Part shown: piece by piece, positions 54,024 through 54,583 of the stretch
How positions within the stretch are numbered: position 1 is the stretch's first letter
Layout of the letters: each line of letters opens with the position of its first letter
DNA from: Geodermatophilaceae bacterium
GTDB taxonomy: Bacteria; Actinomycetota; Actinomycetes; Mycobacteriales; Geodermatophilaceae
Direction of reading: 5' to 3'
Assembly (NCBI GenBank): GCA_013812145.1
Contig: JACCTY010000151.1
Span: 1 to 54,583, forward strand
Length of the DNA stretch: 54,583 bases
The notes under the pieces: generated by a model
The model's input: the letters and a program-made list of their open reading frames with translations, nothing else
Databases searched by the model: none
What the model was told of the DNA's origin: nothing
Position numbers and translations under genes: made by a program

Positions 54024-54583
54024 TCAGTCGCGGGCGAGGATGGCCTCCTCCAGGTCCAGCTCCTCCTGCACCCGGCGCAGCACCTCGTCGTCGATCCGGC
54101 CGGCGTCTCGCAGTTCCACGAAGACGGTCCGTTCCACCGCCAGCATCTCCCGGCGCAGCCGTCGATAGGCCTCCTGCGGCGTCTCCACCCGGTCGGGCCC
54201 GACCTCGCCGAGTCGCTCCCAGGCCTGTAAAGCGCGCAACTCGGCGCGCTCCCGTAACCGGTTCACGACATCGGCCGGTACCTCGTCGCCGACGGCGGCG
54301 AGCAGGGCATCCAGCCGGGCGAGGGCAGCGTCGGCGGCGCTCTGCTGCGCGCCGGCCTCGGCGAGGTTGTCCGCGGTTGACTCCGCTGCCACCACGCCGA
54401 GCCGCCGAATCAGAGCGGGCAGGGTGAAACCCTGCAGGACCAGGGTCGCGATCACCACCACGAACGTGATGAACAGGACGATGTCGCGGCCGGGCAGCGC
54501 CGTACCCTCGTTGAGCGCCACCGGTAGGCCGAACGCGGCGGCCAGCGACACGACTCCTCGCATGCCGGCCCATGACAGCACGA
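54024..54583 (-). CDS. Na+/H+ antiporter (CPA1/NhaP-like), C-terminal part only
   Basis: The frame is open to the end of the window, so the N-terminus lies outside. About 186 residues are visible: LSWAGMRGVVSLAAAFGLPV, the conserved CPA1 membrane segment, two more helices (ILVFITFVVVIATLVLQGFTLP-like), then a long charged cytoplasmic helix region (ESTADNLAEAGAQQSAADAA.. to EEAILARD). Exchanges sodium for protons across the membrane. Confidence 0.88.
   Translation of the reverse strand, partial: VLSWAGMRGVVSLAAAFGLPVALNEGTALPGRDIVLFITFVVVIATLVLQGFTLPALIRRLGVVAAESTADNLAEAGAQQSAADAALARLDALLAAVGDEVPADVVNRLRERAELRALQAWERLGEVGPDRVETPQEAYRRLRREMLAVERTVFVELRDAGRIDDEVLRRVQEELDLEEAILARD

Overview
The window is a chromosomal stretch of a high-GC Gram-positive bacterium (Actinomycetota). 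The evidence is the strong GC bias, frequent GTG and TTG starts, many promoters of the leaderless type (TAnnnT-like -10 about 7 nt before the start codon), and actinobacterial signature families (DUF5319, GuaB3, DUF6350/PerM-like, DUF3017, Rv0954-like). Several blocks match gene orders I recall from Mycobacterium tuberculosis: DUF5319-guaB2-guaB3 (Rv3412-Rv3410c); chorismate mutase-uvrD1-M23 peptidase-sucC-sucD-Rv0954-perM-purN-purH (Rv0948c-Rv0957); trpS-yhjD-dacB (around Rv3336c-Rv3330); and cdd-deoA (Rv3315c-Rv3314c). The genus cannot be fixed from the sequence; a Frankiales/Sporichthyales/Geodermatophilales-type actinobacterium would fit.

Layout. 1-8.1 kb: end of a DUF4331 protein, DUF5319, then guanine nucleotide synthesis (guaB, guaB3, guaA) interrupted by a DinB-like protein and a WYL regulator. 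8.2-12 kb: an SRPBCC protein and a divergent envelope-stress-like cluster of a PspC/LiaF-like protein, a PspC-histidine kinase and a LuxR-type regulator. 12-16.3 kb: PIG-L deacetylase, chorismate mutase, PcrA helicase, M23 peptidase. 16.5-27.9 kb: B12-binding mutase subunit, sucCD, a Gly/Pro-rich membrane protein, PerM-like protein, purN, purH, pentapeptide protein, folD, DUF3017, mdh. 27.9-31 kb: an accessory patch with an acidic protein, a frameshifted HEPN gene, icd, and a DUF559 gene bracketed by repeats. 31-40.6 kb: a peptidase-E/CysS-like fusion, alpha/beta hydrolase, CNNM protein, galE, hisC, an unknown gene, trpS, a 2H phosphoesterase and YhjD. 40.7-49.7 kb: D,D-carboxypeptidase and a nucleoside uptake and salvage operon (BMP lipoprotein, ATPase, two permeases, cdd, deoA, cupin). 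49.7-54.6 kb: a Phd/VapC toxin-antitoxin pair, an ABC exporter with its own NarL-type two-component system, and the C-terminal end of a Na+/H+ antiporter.

Most genes are housekeeping (purines, folate, TCA cycle, cell wall, nucleoside salvage) in tightly packed operons with 4-nt start/stop overlaps. No tRNA, rRNA or CRISPR array was seen, and no gene-free stretch exceeds about 300 bp. The most unusual signals are non-coding or tiny: a 56-nt hairpin element present three times with a conserved loop and a compensatory stem change; an aromatic-residue-rich leader peptide followed by a strong hairpin upstream of chorismate mutase; several very small ORFs that bridge neighbouring genes by overlapping start and stop codons; and a 1000-bp unit bounded by direct and inverted repeats that carries a DUF559 gene.
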